Positions 50,424 to 62,470 of a stretch of DNA of 64,000 nt are shown here, piece by piece (positions within the stretch are counted from its first letter, which is position 1; every line of letters starts with the position of its first letter). Source of the stretch: Plutella xylostella (taxonomy: Eukaryota; Arthropoda; Insecta; Lepidoptera; Plutellidae); NCBI RefSeq assembly GCF_932276165.1, contig NC_064007.1:6644001-6708000 (forward strand), given 5' to 3'. The translations under genes and the position numbers were made by a program. Below the pieces are notes generated by a model. It was not told the origin of the DNA. It ran no database searches and saw only the letters and a list, made by a program, of their open reading frames with translations.

Positions 50424-51071
50424 AATATAAGATACGTACGTCAATATAAATAATTTATAAAACCACACCAAAATTTTCTTGCTGTCCCAACCACAAGTGC
50501 CCAAGACTCAAGACTTCGCGCCTTCGCGGTTCGCGCCTAAAATAAGTCCGTTTCGTTTCACTCTCTTTCTTTATGTATAACAAGTTAAGATAATTTGGAC
50601 AATTATACGAAATTTGCATATTATTTTATCAGATTTAATTAAACAGATAAGAATAAATAAAATTTAATTATAATAGCTCATGTTTTATTACATAAAGTAC
50701 TTTTTTCTAATTGACGGTGACCCTAGTAAAATTTAAGTATTGAGTGGATTGAAACGTTGTTTCTTTTGGTCTGTGAATTTAAGTTAGTCTTGACTTGGTC
50801 CTGGCTTATCTCTGGTACTAACTGGTCTTGGGTTTGTTCATGTTTTATAATAGGAATCCAATTTAAGCCTGTACTAACTTTAGACCAGGTTTAAATCAAG
50901 ACTTTCTGGTCCTGGTTTAAACCTGGTTTAAGTTAAGTTTTTATAATAAGACTGAAAGAGTTGTAGATTTTCACCTTTACTATAATTATTTACCACTATT
51001 GCAACACCTTGTACTTTTATATGTCCGTCCTCATTGCTTCGCCGTAGACAAGTAAAAAAGCTACAATAAAT

Positions 51072-51108
51072 AAAATTGCGATGGCCATGGCTTGGCCATC
51101 GCAATTTT
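51072..51108. promoter_or_regulatory. palindrome upstream of protease copy 3
   Basis: Same 16-bp arms and loop as upstream of copies 1 and 2, ~36 bp before the ATG. Confidence 0.6.
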
Positions 51109-51143
51109 TACTTACTTTTTGACAGGTAATAAACAGGAAAGTG

Positions 51144-54100
51144 ATGGTTTTCAGTATGAAGTTACTAATTATGACTGTGCTATTTTTCTATGGTAAGCTT
51201 TATTATTTACGGTAGTTAAGTATGGTAGAGTACAATTGGGTAAATATCTACATAATATCTATGTGTATATGTGGTACTTTATACGAAGCATCTTCAATTT
51301 TCTAAGGCAAAAGAATGTTACTTTATCAATGTCTATTTAAAAAGTAGAAGAATTGCTTTTTCTTTGAAGTCAACCCCCAGTAAAAGAGTGAGATTTTTTT
51401 TCAACATTATAAGTATGTATTGTCTATTCTGTATTGTCTTACCTGCCTTAAGAATATCAATTTTATACTTATGCGATCCATACATTTTATGCGATCAGGA
51501 ATTTCTCATAAAAAATATGGACTACGTGTAGGTAGGTATATAATTATGTTTTCAGGGAGCTGTGAGGACAAGGTGACTGTGAGGGAGCCCCCCGCGCTCC
51601 CCGCACCCCCCGCCAACAGGATCGTCGGGGGACAACCCACCACCGTCAGGAGATACCCTTACATGGCGTATTTACGATCATTTTATATGGTACTGCTGCT
51701 TTACCAGACCCACCGACATAGTTATGGAAGCTGTCAACGCGAGCAATGAAAAGTTTAAATTTTCATAATACCGACACCAAACAGGGACGTAGGTAAGTAG
51801 GGTCAGTGCGTCTCAGTATGTCCGAGAAATACTTCTCAAATGTTCTAGAAATTCAAATCATGAAGGTATTCAATATCCATAATGAAAGTTATTTGTTGGG
51901 AGTTCTGATGTAAGTTATCAGATCATTTCAAAATTATGTGACATTACTTACTAATGATTTGATTAAGTATAACTAATTAAGTAGATACGTCAGTTTTCAG
52001 GGATTTAAACTTCCACGGAATAATAATAAAAAACATGTTTTATTTTATTAAGTTGTACAAATATTACAAAACACTACATTGTACATTTTTATAAGTTTTA
52101 AATTAAAAAATTATCATTAATAATTTTTTTGACAGCCAACTTTTACCATGTATTTCTGTTTCGATAAGGCCCCAAAACTCTGGTTAAATTAGGAGGTACA
52201 TAGGTCCTAAAAATTAAAATTATGAAGTTATACCTTTCTTTTTGTCAAACCAGGACGCGTTACTAGCGCGCGTCATACGCAACTGGCTGGCGCTCTGTTT
52301 ACTATAGATTCAAAGTTACAGTGGGGACCTCACATTGAAAAATTGGCTGGAAGGTTGAGCTCCGCAGCTTTTGCTGTACGGAAAATTAGACAACTGACCG
52401 ACGTTGAAACCGCCAGATTAGTTTACTTTAGTTATTTCCACAGCTTATTGTCGTATGGCATTTTGCTTTGGGGTAGAGCCGCTGATATTGAAACTATATT
52501 TGTATTACAGAGAAGAGCCATCCGCTCTATATACAAACTAGGTTCCAGGGATTCATTGAGAGAACTATTTAAAGAAATTAACATCCTTACAGTTCCATGT
52601 CAGTTCATTTTTTCCAATTTAATGTATGTACGAAAGAATATTTCAACTTTTGATACAATTGGCAGTAATCATGACATTAATACTAGGAACAAGCATAAGC
52701 TGGCTTTTCCAGCGATGCGTCTGGCGAAAGTTAATAAATCGTTTTTAGGGTACTGTATTAGATTTTATAATAAGCTTCCAACAGAAGTTGCTCAAATGCC
52801 AGAGAATAAGTTTAAGTGTTACATTAAAGAGAAACTCTGTAAAAAAGCTTATTATAAAATTGATGATTACTTAGAGGACGTTAATGCATGGCTGTGATAA
52901 GTAGTTAGCTCTGCTCATATTATTATAATAATCATTATTAAGCTTATAAGTACCTATTGTATACCAACTAGTTTTAAGTCTTTTTTTTGAAAAGATGGCT
53001 CAGGAGTTTCTTGCCTCCGTTCTTCTCCTTAGACAGAAAGAGCCCCCCCTTATCCGAACGGAGAGTAATTTGTAAAAATTGACGTTCATCAGAAAATTTT
53101 ATAAGTATTTGTACGATGAATAAAAAATTTTGACTTTGACTTTGACTTTGACTTTAGTACAACACATCTTGGCGTCATAGTGCTAGTAATGCTTTCTGTT
53201 TGACGTAGGTAGCCTTATTTTATTTTAAGGTTATTTTAAATTTGCGGTGATTTATTATATAGCCCTCATTGTAACGTACTTTATCACTGTATTTGCAGGT
53301 GCGTGGTCAGAAGCTGCTGGGGGGTACCTGTGGGGGCGTGATACTCACACAGCACCACGTGCTCACCGCTGCGCACTGCTTATTTGAGTAATAAATTCCT
53401 AAATGTTTTAAGAACTTAGTTACGATTTAAAGGTAGGCCATTCTCCAAATTATCATGAACGTCTCACTATATTTCCCTTTCGTTAATTTACAAGCTGCCC
53501 CCAAGAGCTTCGCTGCGCCTTCAAGGCGCTATTATACGCAGAACTAGCACCGCCAGTGGATAAAAATCGTAACTTCCGTTTGAAAACGTTATTCCAAAAA
53601 CTGCCAAGGCCATCCCCCCCGTCATGCTTATTCCAATTTTTAGAACCTATGTACATACCTCCTAATCCCTGATGCCTGGATGGTAGAATAAATAAACGGC
53701 CGTCGTTAGCGATTGTTAGATTAACTTCTAGTTTCCAAGTACAAGGGATTAGGAGGTAGGTACTAAAATTGGCGACGAAGATGGAGCTATAATAGTAAGT
53801 ATTATTTATTTCATGGTGGAGGCTTACTTACTGTACGTAATTCCCCGCTCGCTGGCGTCGTGGAAGCGGTCTTTTTTTTTTTCGCGAATTTCCTAATTCT
53901 GATTTCAGTTTCGGGCTTAGATATACCATGCTGCACATGTAGGTTTCGGCTTAGTATACCAATTTTGCAACACCCTGTATAATATATATTTTACTTGAAA
54001 ATATACACGATTTGTGCGGACCTTTTTTGGCCTAAGATTTATTTGCCTAATCTCGTATTGCATAGTAACGTTTGGTCAAAGTCTCGTTTCGTCGAAAATC

Positions 54101-57100
54101 GTATGGCATAAATCTCGTTTAGTAAAAACTTATTTCGCATAAATTTGTTTAGCCTAATAATGGTATGGCCAAATCTCAAATAGCCTAACAATACTATGGC
54201 CAGGCCTGTGTCACTCCGCGCATGGGCGGCGGGCGCAGGCGCCAGCCTGGCGCCTGCCCCATCGATGGGGCAAATCTAGTCGGCTGCCGCAAGCGGAAGA
54301 CGGTTCCTATTTTGTACTAGTTTATAAATGTCGTATTTAGGTATTTATTAAAAATTATGAATAGAAAAATGGACATAAAAAGAAAAAAAGCAGCAAAAAA
54401 ATACTGTGCCGTATTTAATTGCTTAAATACGGATCGTGATCCAAATTTAATTTTTTTTTGATTACCAAAAGATGCTGACAGGTAAAACTAATCTAAGGGC
54501 GTCTTGCACAACAAAGTTAAATAAAATTAAATAGTTTGTCTCTTGCTCTGACAGTATAATGTCAGAGCAAGAGGTCATAGACTTAATTTTATTTAACTTT
54601 GTTGTGCAAGACGTCCTAAGTATTTTATTGATTTCTTCTACGTTCCTTATTTGAAATGAAATTAATCCGAACTACAAACCCTTTTTTTTCTCCACGTTGA
54701 ACAAAGTCTATTCCAATTTTGTTTTCGTTAAAGTATTAAATTTACAGACACAACTACCTTCAAAATGCATTAATGAATCGATTATAAAATGTGCGCTGAG
54801 TGGGATTAGTGCTTAACGAAACTAACACGTTCTGTATCATAATATAAATTATATCCATAATATAAATTATAACGAAAAAAAACATGTTTTCACAAAATTA
54901 AATGTTTTAGGTATTCATACACATTTTATGTACTTACTTCAAAATATCTTAACTATGAAATTGTTATTGTTTTTACTGGTTATTTCCAATAGAAAAAAAG
55001 TTTGGAATAGCTTTGTATTCTAAATTCAAATTAATTTTGTTTTAAAACATGACATTCTTTTTACAAAGTCAGTCCGTTGCTTAGTAAACGTTGTAGTCTG
55101 TGGTACTGAGGCAACCCTAAGGTGGCTTCTTTTTCAATGCGTATAACCACGTATAACTTATTATGGAATTTTTCCCTGAACGTCGCTTCCCATAATGTCG
55201 CTCCTCAACAGACGTCTTACCTGCATTCCCATTACATCGCTGTTCATCTTACTGTTAGTCCCAGAATGTCGCGCTAACTTATGGTACAGTCATGGTTAGT
55301 CTTTTTCAAACAATATTTTAAGATTGCTCTCATATTTGAGCTCTCATTTTTCTCATATTGCTCTAAAATTGTTCTTATATAGGTTGTTGCAAAAAAGGTA
55401 TACACGTACTACAAAATTCGTGAAAAAAAATGTTCATTTTCCATAGAAACTTAGTTGATCACGTGACTTATTACTATGGAGAATGATTTTTTTTCGCGAA
55501 TTTTGAAATTCTGATTTCAGATTCGGGCTTAGATATAACATGCTGCACATGTAGGTTTCGGCTTAGTATACCCTTTTTGCTACACCCTGTATAATATGTA
55601 TACAATAATTAAAATATAAAAATAAGAAATCAATTGCGTTATTTATTTGTTTTGTATTTCTAATTATTATAATCTTTATGAAAATTCTGACTCTGACAGT
55701 ACTGATTCTAACCATAAATGTGGCGCGGTGTGCCGGGAACCACTGTGAAGTGAGGAGCGAGGTATTGGGAATTGAGGTAAAACGCAAAGCGACATTATGG
55801 GAAGCGACGTTAAGGGAAAAATTATTATGCACCGTAGTCCAGTGAAATAAGGCGCATATTCCCTCAAAAATTAATTGGTAGGTAAGTAAATAAAAACGTG
55901 TGCGGCCGGAACGCGATCTAAATTAGATCTTATTGCTTATGGGATGGAGTCATATTTCTTTGCAGGCCATTGCGAAGATGGGCTTCTGTACCTGGTACTA
56001 GTTATTATTCCGTGCTATGGCATAGCTATATGGATAACGCTCTGCTCCGCTTCGCTGCGCTCCGCTTTGCTTTCGACGAACATGTGCACCTAACATGCTC
56101 CTCCTCGCTTTGCTCGTCGTCGCACCTATCTTTAGGTTTCGATCCCATGGGGTTTAATGGCGTTTGTAATCATTATAATGGCCATTTACTTTTGATATTT
56201 TGATCATTCAATATCGTATTTTCGGGATGTAGGAGAAAAATACCACAATTTGTACATTTAAACCATACTTAATATAGTATTTATTAAGATAATATTAGGA
56301 GAAACAAGATTATATACCAATACGAACAATTTGAGCAAACGAGACTTAGGTGTTTCAAGTTTGTGCCAAAAGTGTTTTAGACGAAACGAGTCTTATGCCA
56401 CATAAGTCTTGGCGAAGTGATGATTCTACCAAAAAAGTTTAGACCTTACGAGTTATGCGAAACGAGTTTAGGGCAATAAAGATTAGGCGAGATGAGGGGA
56501 ACCCGATTTGTGCGTACTAATCGCGTATACTTTCAAGTTGGGATTTGCTGAATCGTTCTTGAAAATATACATTGCTATTACGCACATTGCTTGATTGGCG
56601 TACTTGTCGCATATAATTTATACCTACATGCTGATTCTGATTTACTTAAATATTTCGGTTAAATGTACATGACTACAATTTACTTGTTCTGCCTGACATA
56701 CCTATAGAATGTTAATAAAGATGAACAAGCTCTAATTTGATTGATATTTATAGCAATCATACTTGCAAGTATCTTATTATTTTTAAATGAATTAAGAGTA
56801 ATACCTATATACCTACTACACTCACGAGCAATGAAAAAGCTCCAGTGACGGTAGCTCCTGAACGGAAGAGACAAGCTTAATGACGCCGTCGGCAATATTA
56901 AAGTAGGTACATTTTAATAGCCCATCAAAATATTATTATAACTAACTAAAAACGTAAACTTTGATCAAATTATAAATTAAATGTTTTAAAATATTGGGGT
57001 CACTTGGTGTTGACTTGTTGCTACTTGGACTTATTCATTACTCGAGAGTGTAAAAGGTACCTAGTACCCTATAGATCTATTAAATACCGTAATTGTCTTT

Positions 57101-60100
57101 TATGAATTGTTCTACACCCTCTTCTGAGATCATTTTTACTATTTACAACAGTTCTACACTTTAAAATTAACTTTTTAACTGTACGATGTAAACAAAAAAC
57201 ACGTTACGAAAACAATGCCAAGTGCGGAATGATGATGCAATGTTTAGAAACAAAAAGACTTATTAATATTTCGCATGAAAGAAAGAGAAAGCAACAATTC
57301 AAAAGGGCTACCTGATAACTAATCACGTATAGTTTCAAGTGCTCGCATTGCCGCTTGGCACTTGAAAATATACACGATTAGTACGCAGTGGTAACTGCTG
57401 CAATATATTTTCAAGCCATCATTTTGGCCCAACTTACTTGAAAATATACGCGATTAGTGCGTAATGGCCTTGTATACTTTGAAGTAAATCATGGCTTCAT
57501 TTTAATTTGAAAATATACGCGAGTAGTCCCAACCTCTGCGTTCTGGCCTTGTATAGTTTCAAAACACGCATCAAAGTCATACAGTGAATGATCTAGGTAC
57601 ACCATACCTAAAAAATCTTTCCAGAAAAATCAATGACACTAAATCTGTTACTGGCACTACTATCTTGAGGGCATCTGAAGTTGTCATTCGCGTCGGATCC
57701 ACCTACAATGACCGCGGAGGCTCAGAGCATGCGACGTCCAAGACCGTGGTCCACGAGGACTACAAATATTATTCGAAGAGTAAAGACAACGACGTGGCAG
57801 TGTTGGTGCTGCCGACCAGTGTGAGCAACTACCGGAGCAGCTCGGTGCAGCCAGCCGTCATCCCCCCGGGGGGGTATGTGGTCCCGGACAACGCGTCTGT
57901 GGTAGCTGTCGGGTGGGGACGGACTGATGTGAGTATCAAACACTTCACCTTGCGGATTTTATCGGCATCTATAGGTAATAATAATAATAATAAATCATTT
58001 ATTTCAGACCAAAATACATAGTCCATAGCGTGTTAGTAACAATTTATCTTATTCTATGTAGTGTTAGTAAAACAAATAAATAATAATTATACGTGCTTAA
58101 CTTAATACCAATCCTATGCATAACTGGTGTGACGTAACACCCAATGACGCAGCATTGGGGAGTCCCACCGGTCTGCGAACACAGTCAGGATAGTGTTGGT
58201 GGTGCCGCGGAGGCGAGACATCATCGAGGCGCACCGTTTCCTCATAATCGCGTGAAAATCATCCGTGTGCGCCTCAGCAAACATTTGTGACGCACTACAC
58301 CGCCACGGCAACCCCAACAAAACCCTGAATGCATTGTTATATTGGACTCGCAGGTCGCTGTATGCTCGCTGCGTGTAGCTAACCCAAAGGCTGCAGGTGT
58401 AAAATGATTGACAGTATGCTTTGAAAAGCGTTATTTTGACTGCTCTTGAACACCGTGCAAACCTTCGGGCCAGCATGTTACAGCGAACAGCCAGCGACCT
58501 GCGTTCCCTCTCGATATCATCATTATCCCTTAAGTCCTCGGTGACCCAGTGGCCCAAGTATTTAAACTTACTCACTCTACCCAGTGGAGTGCCGCAAAGT
58601 GAGACTTCTGGGAGCGTTGAGTAAGTTTTAGTCCCCGCCTTAAAAACCATGTACTCACTTTTTTTGGCATTATACTTGAGCCCATGGGCCGCCGCATATG
58701 TCTCACACAAAGCCAGGAGCTTCTTCAGCGCGCTGATCGATGGGCTCAGCAGCACCATGTCATCGGCATAGCTGAGATTGTTCATACATACTCCATCAAT
58801 ATGGCATCCGACTCCGGTGCTGCTGAGCTCAGCAATCAGCCTGTTCATATACAGATTGAAGAGTCGCGGGGAGCTCAGCCCCCCCTGCCGCACCCCGCAC
58901 TCCAACCTATATACGTCTGAGTCCGCACCTGCCCACCGAACGCTGTTACTTTGGTTCTCATACCAGTATTCAAAGATTGACCCAATTTCTGGCGGCAGCG
59001 TCGTGTCTTCACGGAGCTTCCGCCAGAGTATATCATAGGAAACTAGATCGAATGCCTTTGACAGGTCCAAAAAACATGTGATATGACCTAATTTCTTATC
59101 TGATAATAAACGGATATATACCCCATGTTTGGCATGCTGCCGCAATGAGCCCCTGAATCATTTCTGTCGGCTTCCTATACCACTACTGTAATACCCCGTA
59201 GATGAACTGCAGCAAGTCAACCCCCCTCGGCCTGCGGCGCGTGGGGCTGCGCACGGTGGACCGAGACACCTGCGCCGCGCGGTTTGGGCAGGAGGTCCCA
59301 GAACTCCCAGACTCCATGCTCTGCGCGGGGCTGCTTGGTGTTGGAGGTAAGCTCGTATATCCGACTCGTCGACGGGCTGGACCGACTTATGCAGACAATT
59401 GACGAGTAATATCAAGTGCGTTTGAGGTTTGAAAAACCGACCCCGCAACAAAGCCACAACAAATCGAGTTATTTGAGAGATTTGCTTAAGTTTGTGTCAA
59501 TTGTGTCCACACACGTTGGGTAGGTATTTCCCAGACTCGTGAAGTCGTCATATCTCGGCTAACAATAAGAGTTTGTCCCCTACAGGAGCCGGTATCTGTA
59601 TGGGTGACTCCGGTGGTCCCCTGGTGTACAACGGGGTGGTGGTGGGGGTGACCTCGTTTCTTAAGACATGCGACGATTCCTTCTACCCTCAAGTATTCAT
59701 GCGCGTCTCTAGCTACACCGACTGGATCAACACCACTGTGAGTAGTTTAATGAAATATAGAAAGATACACTGTATTGCCATCAAAACTTGAAACACGACA
59801 ACGCCCCCATATAAATAGTTTTATCCCTTAATACTTCTTTATGAACCATAATACTTCTTTATGAAGAATAAAATATCTACACATTTTTTTAAAGTAAAAT
59901 CGCGAAAGTTTTTTTAACTATGGATCGATCTTTTTCATTTTTCCATCGTAAGCAAATTTCATAAAACTACGTTGGTAAGTAGGAAAATGATACGCTTGAT
60001 TTACATTATAATTTGAAACTTTCCAGATTAGTCAAAACCAGGTTGTGGTTGTGCACAAGAACAGTCACAACACCGCCGTGGCAGCTGACGTCACCAGGTT

Positions 60101-60164
60101 GATGCTACTAGCTTTCGCAACGTCAATTTGGATAATGTTTTCCAAAATCTCATTTTTTTTTTAG
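51144..60164 (+). CDS. secreted chymotrypsin-fold serine protease, copy 3 (intact)
   Basis: Exons: 51144-51192, 51556-51689, 53299-53387, 57625-57928, 59202-59346, 59586-59737 and 60027-60164; spliced protein 336 aa. Signal peptide 1-17, short proregion, cleavage R38|I39VGG. Triad H87 (TAAHC), D147 (DNDVAVL), S249 (GDSGGP). Cys pairs expected: 72-88, the exon 5 pair and C245 with the Cys in KTCDD. S1 positions are G243 (189), I244 (190) and Q where Gly226 is normal, so trypsin-like Lys/Arg cleavage is not expected and the pocket may be shallow. The C-terminal ~20 residues are hydrophobic after small residues (NTAVAAD), like a GPI signal or anchor. The original TGA is mutated, adding SFFF. Probably secreted or surface-bound. 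Confidence 0.85.
51556..51689 (+). CDS. copy 3 exon 2: proregion and activation site
   Basis: Encodes SCEDKVTVREPPALP... and NR|IVGGQPTT, where zymogen cleavage would occur. The donor ATG|GTACTG is weak; frame and phase support it. Confidence 0.75.
52307..53155 (+). mobile_element. 5'-truncated LINE in intron 2 of copy 3
   Basis: Present here and absent from copy 1 (GTTTACCATAGTAGTACAAC). Ends in a TTTGAC simple-repeat tail; target duplication is no more than ~3 bp. Confidence 0.85.
52308..52897 (+). pseudogene. non-LTR reverse transcriptase C-terminus
   Basis: Open from the insertion point to 52897: DSKLQWGPHIEKLAGRLSSA, ADVETARLVYFSYFHSLLSY-type block, GILLWGRA, QRRAIRSIY, RNKHKLAFPAMR. 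This is the thumb and C-terminal part of a Jockey/CR1-like polymerase. Palm and endonuclease are missing, so it is not active. Confidence 0.78.
53299..53387 (+). CDS. copy 3 exon 3: catalytic His
   Basis: 89 nt, CGGVILTQHHVLTAAHCLF. The same length exon is at 13768-13856 and 43291-43379. Confidence 0.88.
54357..54461 (+). pseudogene. THAP exon with nonsense mutation
   Basis: Same exon as 14849-14973, but the Arg codon AGA of FFRLPKD is TGA here (54459-54461), ending the frame. Confidence 0.7.
54497..54616. mobile_element. 120-bp palindromic MITE in copy 3
   Basis: Same element, position and TAA flanks as 14989-15108. Confidence 0.8.
55166..55821. mobile_element. 656-bp MITE with an 8-bp duplication, nested in the THAP element
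   Basis: Ends TTTTTCCCTNAACGTCGCTTCCC and complement (~35 bp) with TTATTATG on both sides; copy 1 has the empty site. The 8-bp target fits hAT. Inside, 55377-55594 is a second insertion with ends like TACAGGGTGTAGCAAAAAGGG, mariner-like. Confidence 0.75.
57625..57928 (+). CDS. copy 3 exon 4: catalytic Asp
   Basis: Encodes INDTKSVTG...VIRVGSTYNDRGG...KDNDVAVLVL...VVAVGWGRTD. Ends at a GTGAGT donor. Confidence 0.9.
57975..59084 (-). mobile_element. 5'-truncated LINE in intron 4 of copy 3
   Basis: Absent from copies 1 and 2. On the reverse strand it ends in an ATT repeat tail at ~57976. Confidence 0.85.
58114..59084 (-). pseudogene. non-LTR reverse transcriptase palm and C-terminus
   Basis: From ~59084 to 58114 one open frame with CFLDLSKAFDLV (palm), GVRQGGLSSPRLFNLY, catalytic NLSYADDMVLLSPS, KKSEYMVF and YLGHWVTED, and a C-terminal LLGLPWRCSA block. 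All the RT core is intact, but the 5' end with endonuclease is missing. Clade unresolved. The first 20 codons of the longer open frame are host intron. Confidence 0.8.
59586..59737 (+). CDS. copy 3 exon 6: catalytic Ser
   Basis: Encodes AGICMGDSGGPLVYNG...SFYPQVFMRVSSYTDWINT. Full 152 nt, unlike copy 1. Confidence 0.9.
60027..60164 (+). CDS. copy 3 exon 7: hydrophobic C-terminal tail, lost stop
   Basis: Encodes ISQNQVVVVHKNSHNTAVAAD and a hydrophobic end (LMLLAFATSIWIMF). The TGA used by copies 1 and 2 is TCA, and reading ends at TAG four codons later. Confidence 0.8.
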   Translation: MSQNQVVVVHKNSHNTAVAADVTRLMLLAFATSIWIMFSKISFFF

Positions 60165-60319
60165 TAAGTACCTAACCGATCATAGTTTTAGTGTCTAAAT
60201 TTAATCAGTTTCATTAACATATTTTGTATTAATGTAAGTATTTTGAGAAAGTGGCTTTTTAGGTTCTTACATAAGTTTTGCATTTCCGTTTATAATGGTT
60301 TTTGTCTTATTATACAAAT

Positions 60320-61117
60320 GATGATGATGTCCTCTTCGTCGTATCCGACAACAGCGACTCTTGCTACACTCTGTTATGTGCTCTTATGTGGCTGGCAAGT
60401 CCGAACTTCGTCTTGAACACCCTGTCACACTGAGCACAGTAGAGCTGTCCCATCCTGTTGTATGTATAGTTGTAGGAGGGCTTAGGGCGTGTCTTCCGAG
60501 AGTGGCGTTTCACGTCAAGGGCTTGAAGTCGAGACTTTTCAAAATTTTCTAAGCCTTTGTGGACAGAGTTACGCCACTCTGGCCTCATCTCAGCTAGTTC
60601 CTCCCAACTGTCCGGTGATATGCCACAAGCAACGAGGTGACGCTTGAGCACGTCTTTGTAGCGCAGGTACTGCCCGCCACGGTTCCGTTTCCCGCGACTG
60701 AGCTCTGAGTAGAGCACGGCTTTAGGTAGTCTGCAGTCTTCCATACGCCTGACGTGTCCACACCATCTGAGCTGGCTCTTCATCAACATGGCCTCCATGC
60801 CAGGCATGTTAGTACGACGAAGAATGTCGGTATTCGGGATCTTGTCTTGCCACTTGATGCGCAGAATACAGCGCAGACATCTCATATAGAATGTATCCAG
60901 TTTTCTAATGTCTGGTTTGTAGAGGCACCAGGTTTCTGCAGCGTACAGTAAGATGGGAAGAATAAGCGCTTTGTACACTAAAAGTTTCGTCTGCAGTTTA
61001 AGGTCAGATTCGTCGATTTGGAAAAAGCATTCGACCGTGTGCCGCGCAATGCTCTCTGGACCGTACTAAGGAAAGCTGGCTGTCCTGAGAAATTCATTAA
61101 TATAATCAGACAGTTCC
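60320..61117 (-). mobile_element. LINE with twin-priming 5' inversion, downstream of copy 3
   Basis: An insertion flanked by the 11-bp duplication ATTATACAAAT (60309-60319, 61118-61128); the spacers after copies 1 and 2 have the empty site. The reverse-strand part (60320-~61000) is the 3' end. The rest (~61000-61117) is on the + strand and encodes VDLEKAFDRVPRNALW from further 5'. This inverted order is the mark of twin priming. Confidence 0.85.
60364..60990 (-). pseudogene. non-LTR RT C-terminus with a C2H2 finger
   Basis: The reverse strand reads LILPILLYAAETWCLY, RCLRCILRIKWQDKIPNTDIL, RWCGHVRRMEDCRLPK, a linker with DSWEELAEMRPEWRN, and ends in a C2H2 finger (YCAQCDRVFKTKFGLASHIRAH). The thumb and C-terminal region of a LINE polymerase, 204 aa open. 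Confidence 0.82.
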
Positions 61118-61289
61118 ATTATACAAATAGGATGTTGCCGGAGTGCTATATGTAGATAATGTAGTTACCTGAAAAGGGGTGACGGGTGATGATGTTGATG
61201 ACTTCGAAATATTGTCTTTTATTGAAATTAAATGTATTTTTAACAACTTATAAACGATTTTTTATATCTTTCTTTGGGCCGTCTTTGGT

Positions 61290-62056
61290 ATATTAATAGT
61301 ATGTAGGTAGGGTAAAACTGCCAGTTATTAGCCATCGTTAGTTACTGGAGTTACTGGCCACTATAAATTTAAAAATCATAAAATAAGGAATGAGGCATCA
61401 CCTGCCATCTGTGTTTTTTAATAGAACTTTGTTATCTAACTGACTTTGATTTTAGTGCAATTTTTTGCCACTATGAAAAAAAGCGCCATACTATGCCGCC
61501 TTTTTCTGACAGTTGGCGGTCGGACTTCCTCGTGTACGCTTCAGAGTAACGTATTTCTTAACGAAACACATTTTTTCAAAATTGACATTATTGGTGACTG
61601 AACGGAATTTAAGTGATTTCTTTAGCATATTTATATGGTGTTAATGGTAAGTTTTATTAATATATTATAGTTTCATGCAATTACCTTTGGGAAGGTGAGT
61701 TTATGGAGGTGGCCAATAATTGAATCAATATATTGTAAATTTTCTGTTACTGGCCGCCTATGCCAATAACTAAATAAAAATGCAAGTACTCAATTTAGAT
61801 GAAAATCGACTGTTTTCACAATATTTATAAGTTGTAGTATCGTGTGGCAAAATATCACGCAATTTTATCAATTAAATTCAGTTACTGGCATAGGTGGCCA
61901 GTATTTAGTGGTGAAATGGCCAATATCCGACCGATGTATTTTGTTACAGTGCGCAAACCATCTGCAACGGGATGCCACCTAAACGAAGACAGATTTCTTC
62001 AGATGACTTAAATAAAGCCTTCAAATTCATAAAAGACAAGACAATAAGACAATAGA
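61290..62056 (+). other. unknown DNA element with GTTACTGGC words and a short psq-like exon
   Basis: Repeated words GTTACTGGCCAC and GGCCA(A/G)TA in both orientations. From the ATG at 61972 a short frame reads MPPKRRQISSDDLNKAFKFI and stops at 62055. That beginning resembles the psq-type helix-turn-helix of pogo-like transposases; its 5' side has an acceptor-like TTTTGTTACAG. Nothing further is found. Weak. Confidence 0.35.
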
Positions 62057-62094
62057 AAATAGTTTTCAGAAATTCAACAATATTTTATAGAAGG

Positions 62095-62470
62095 ATATCG
62101 ATCGATGAACCGTCTTGCCCAAAAGCTCGACGAGTTTCAGCCCCCAGAGCAAGCTGGGTTTCGAAAAGACTTTAGTACAATAGATCTACACAGTAAGGCA
62201 GATTATACAGAAGACCGAAGAGTATAATCAGCCTCTGTGTCTAGCCTTTGAGGACTATGACTAGGATATAGGACTATGAAAGCCTTCGTCTCCATCGAGA
62301 CGGGCAGTTTTGGACTCCTTGGAGAAATGCTAAATCGACTGTCGCTATATCGGGGTGTTGAGGTGTCTATACAATGCTGCTACTATAACTGTCCAAGTAC
62401 AGGACCACAAGAAAAGACCTATCCAACTGCAACGAGGAGTGAGACAGGGAGATGTAATATCTCTCCCCCG
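62095..62470 (+). pseudogene. decayed RTE-like reverse transcriptase fragment
   Basis: Broken across frames: QPPEQAGFRKDFSTID, the AFVSIETGS palm relic and LQRGVRQGDVIS. Matches the same region of the LINE at 39722-40934 in layout. Multiple indels, no ORF. Confidence 0.65.

Larger units (their letters stand above)
46723..50954 (+). mobile_element. complete PIF/Harbinger element
   Basis: 4,232 bp between terminal repeats CAGYCTTATTATAAAAA, flanked by AAA on each side; the spacer before copy 2 (near 31443) shows the single AAA. It has a transposase gene on + and a Myb/SANT-like gene on -, arranged tail to tail, both with intact splice sites. Subterminal words such as ACCAGGTTTAAACC recur. It looks autonomous. 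Confidence 0.9.
54019..56503 (+). mobile_element. THAP-domain DNA transposon in intron 3 (copy 3)
   Basis: Counterpart of 14488-16325, with the same flanking CGATTTGTGCG and the same MITE. It is longer by a 656-bp insertion (55166-55821) and lacks a few bases at its left end. Confidence 0.65.
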
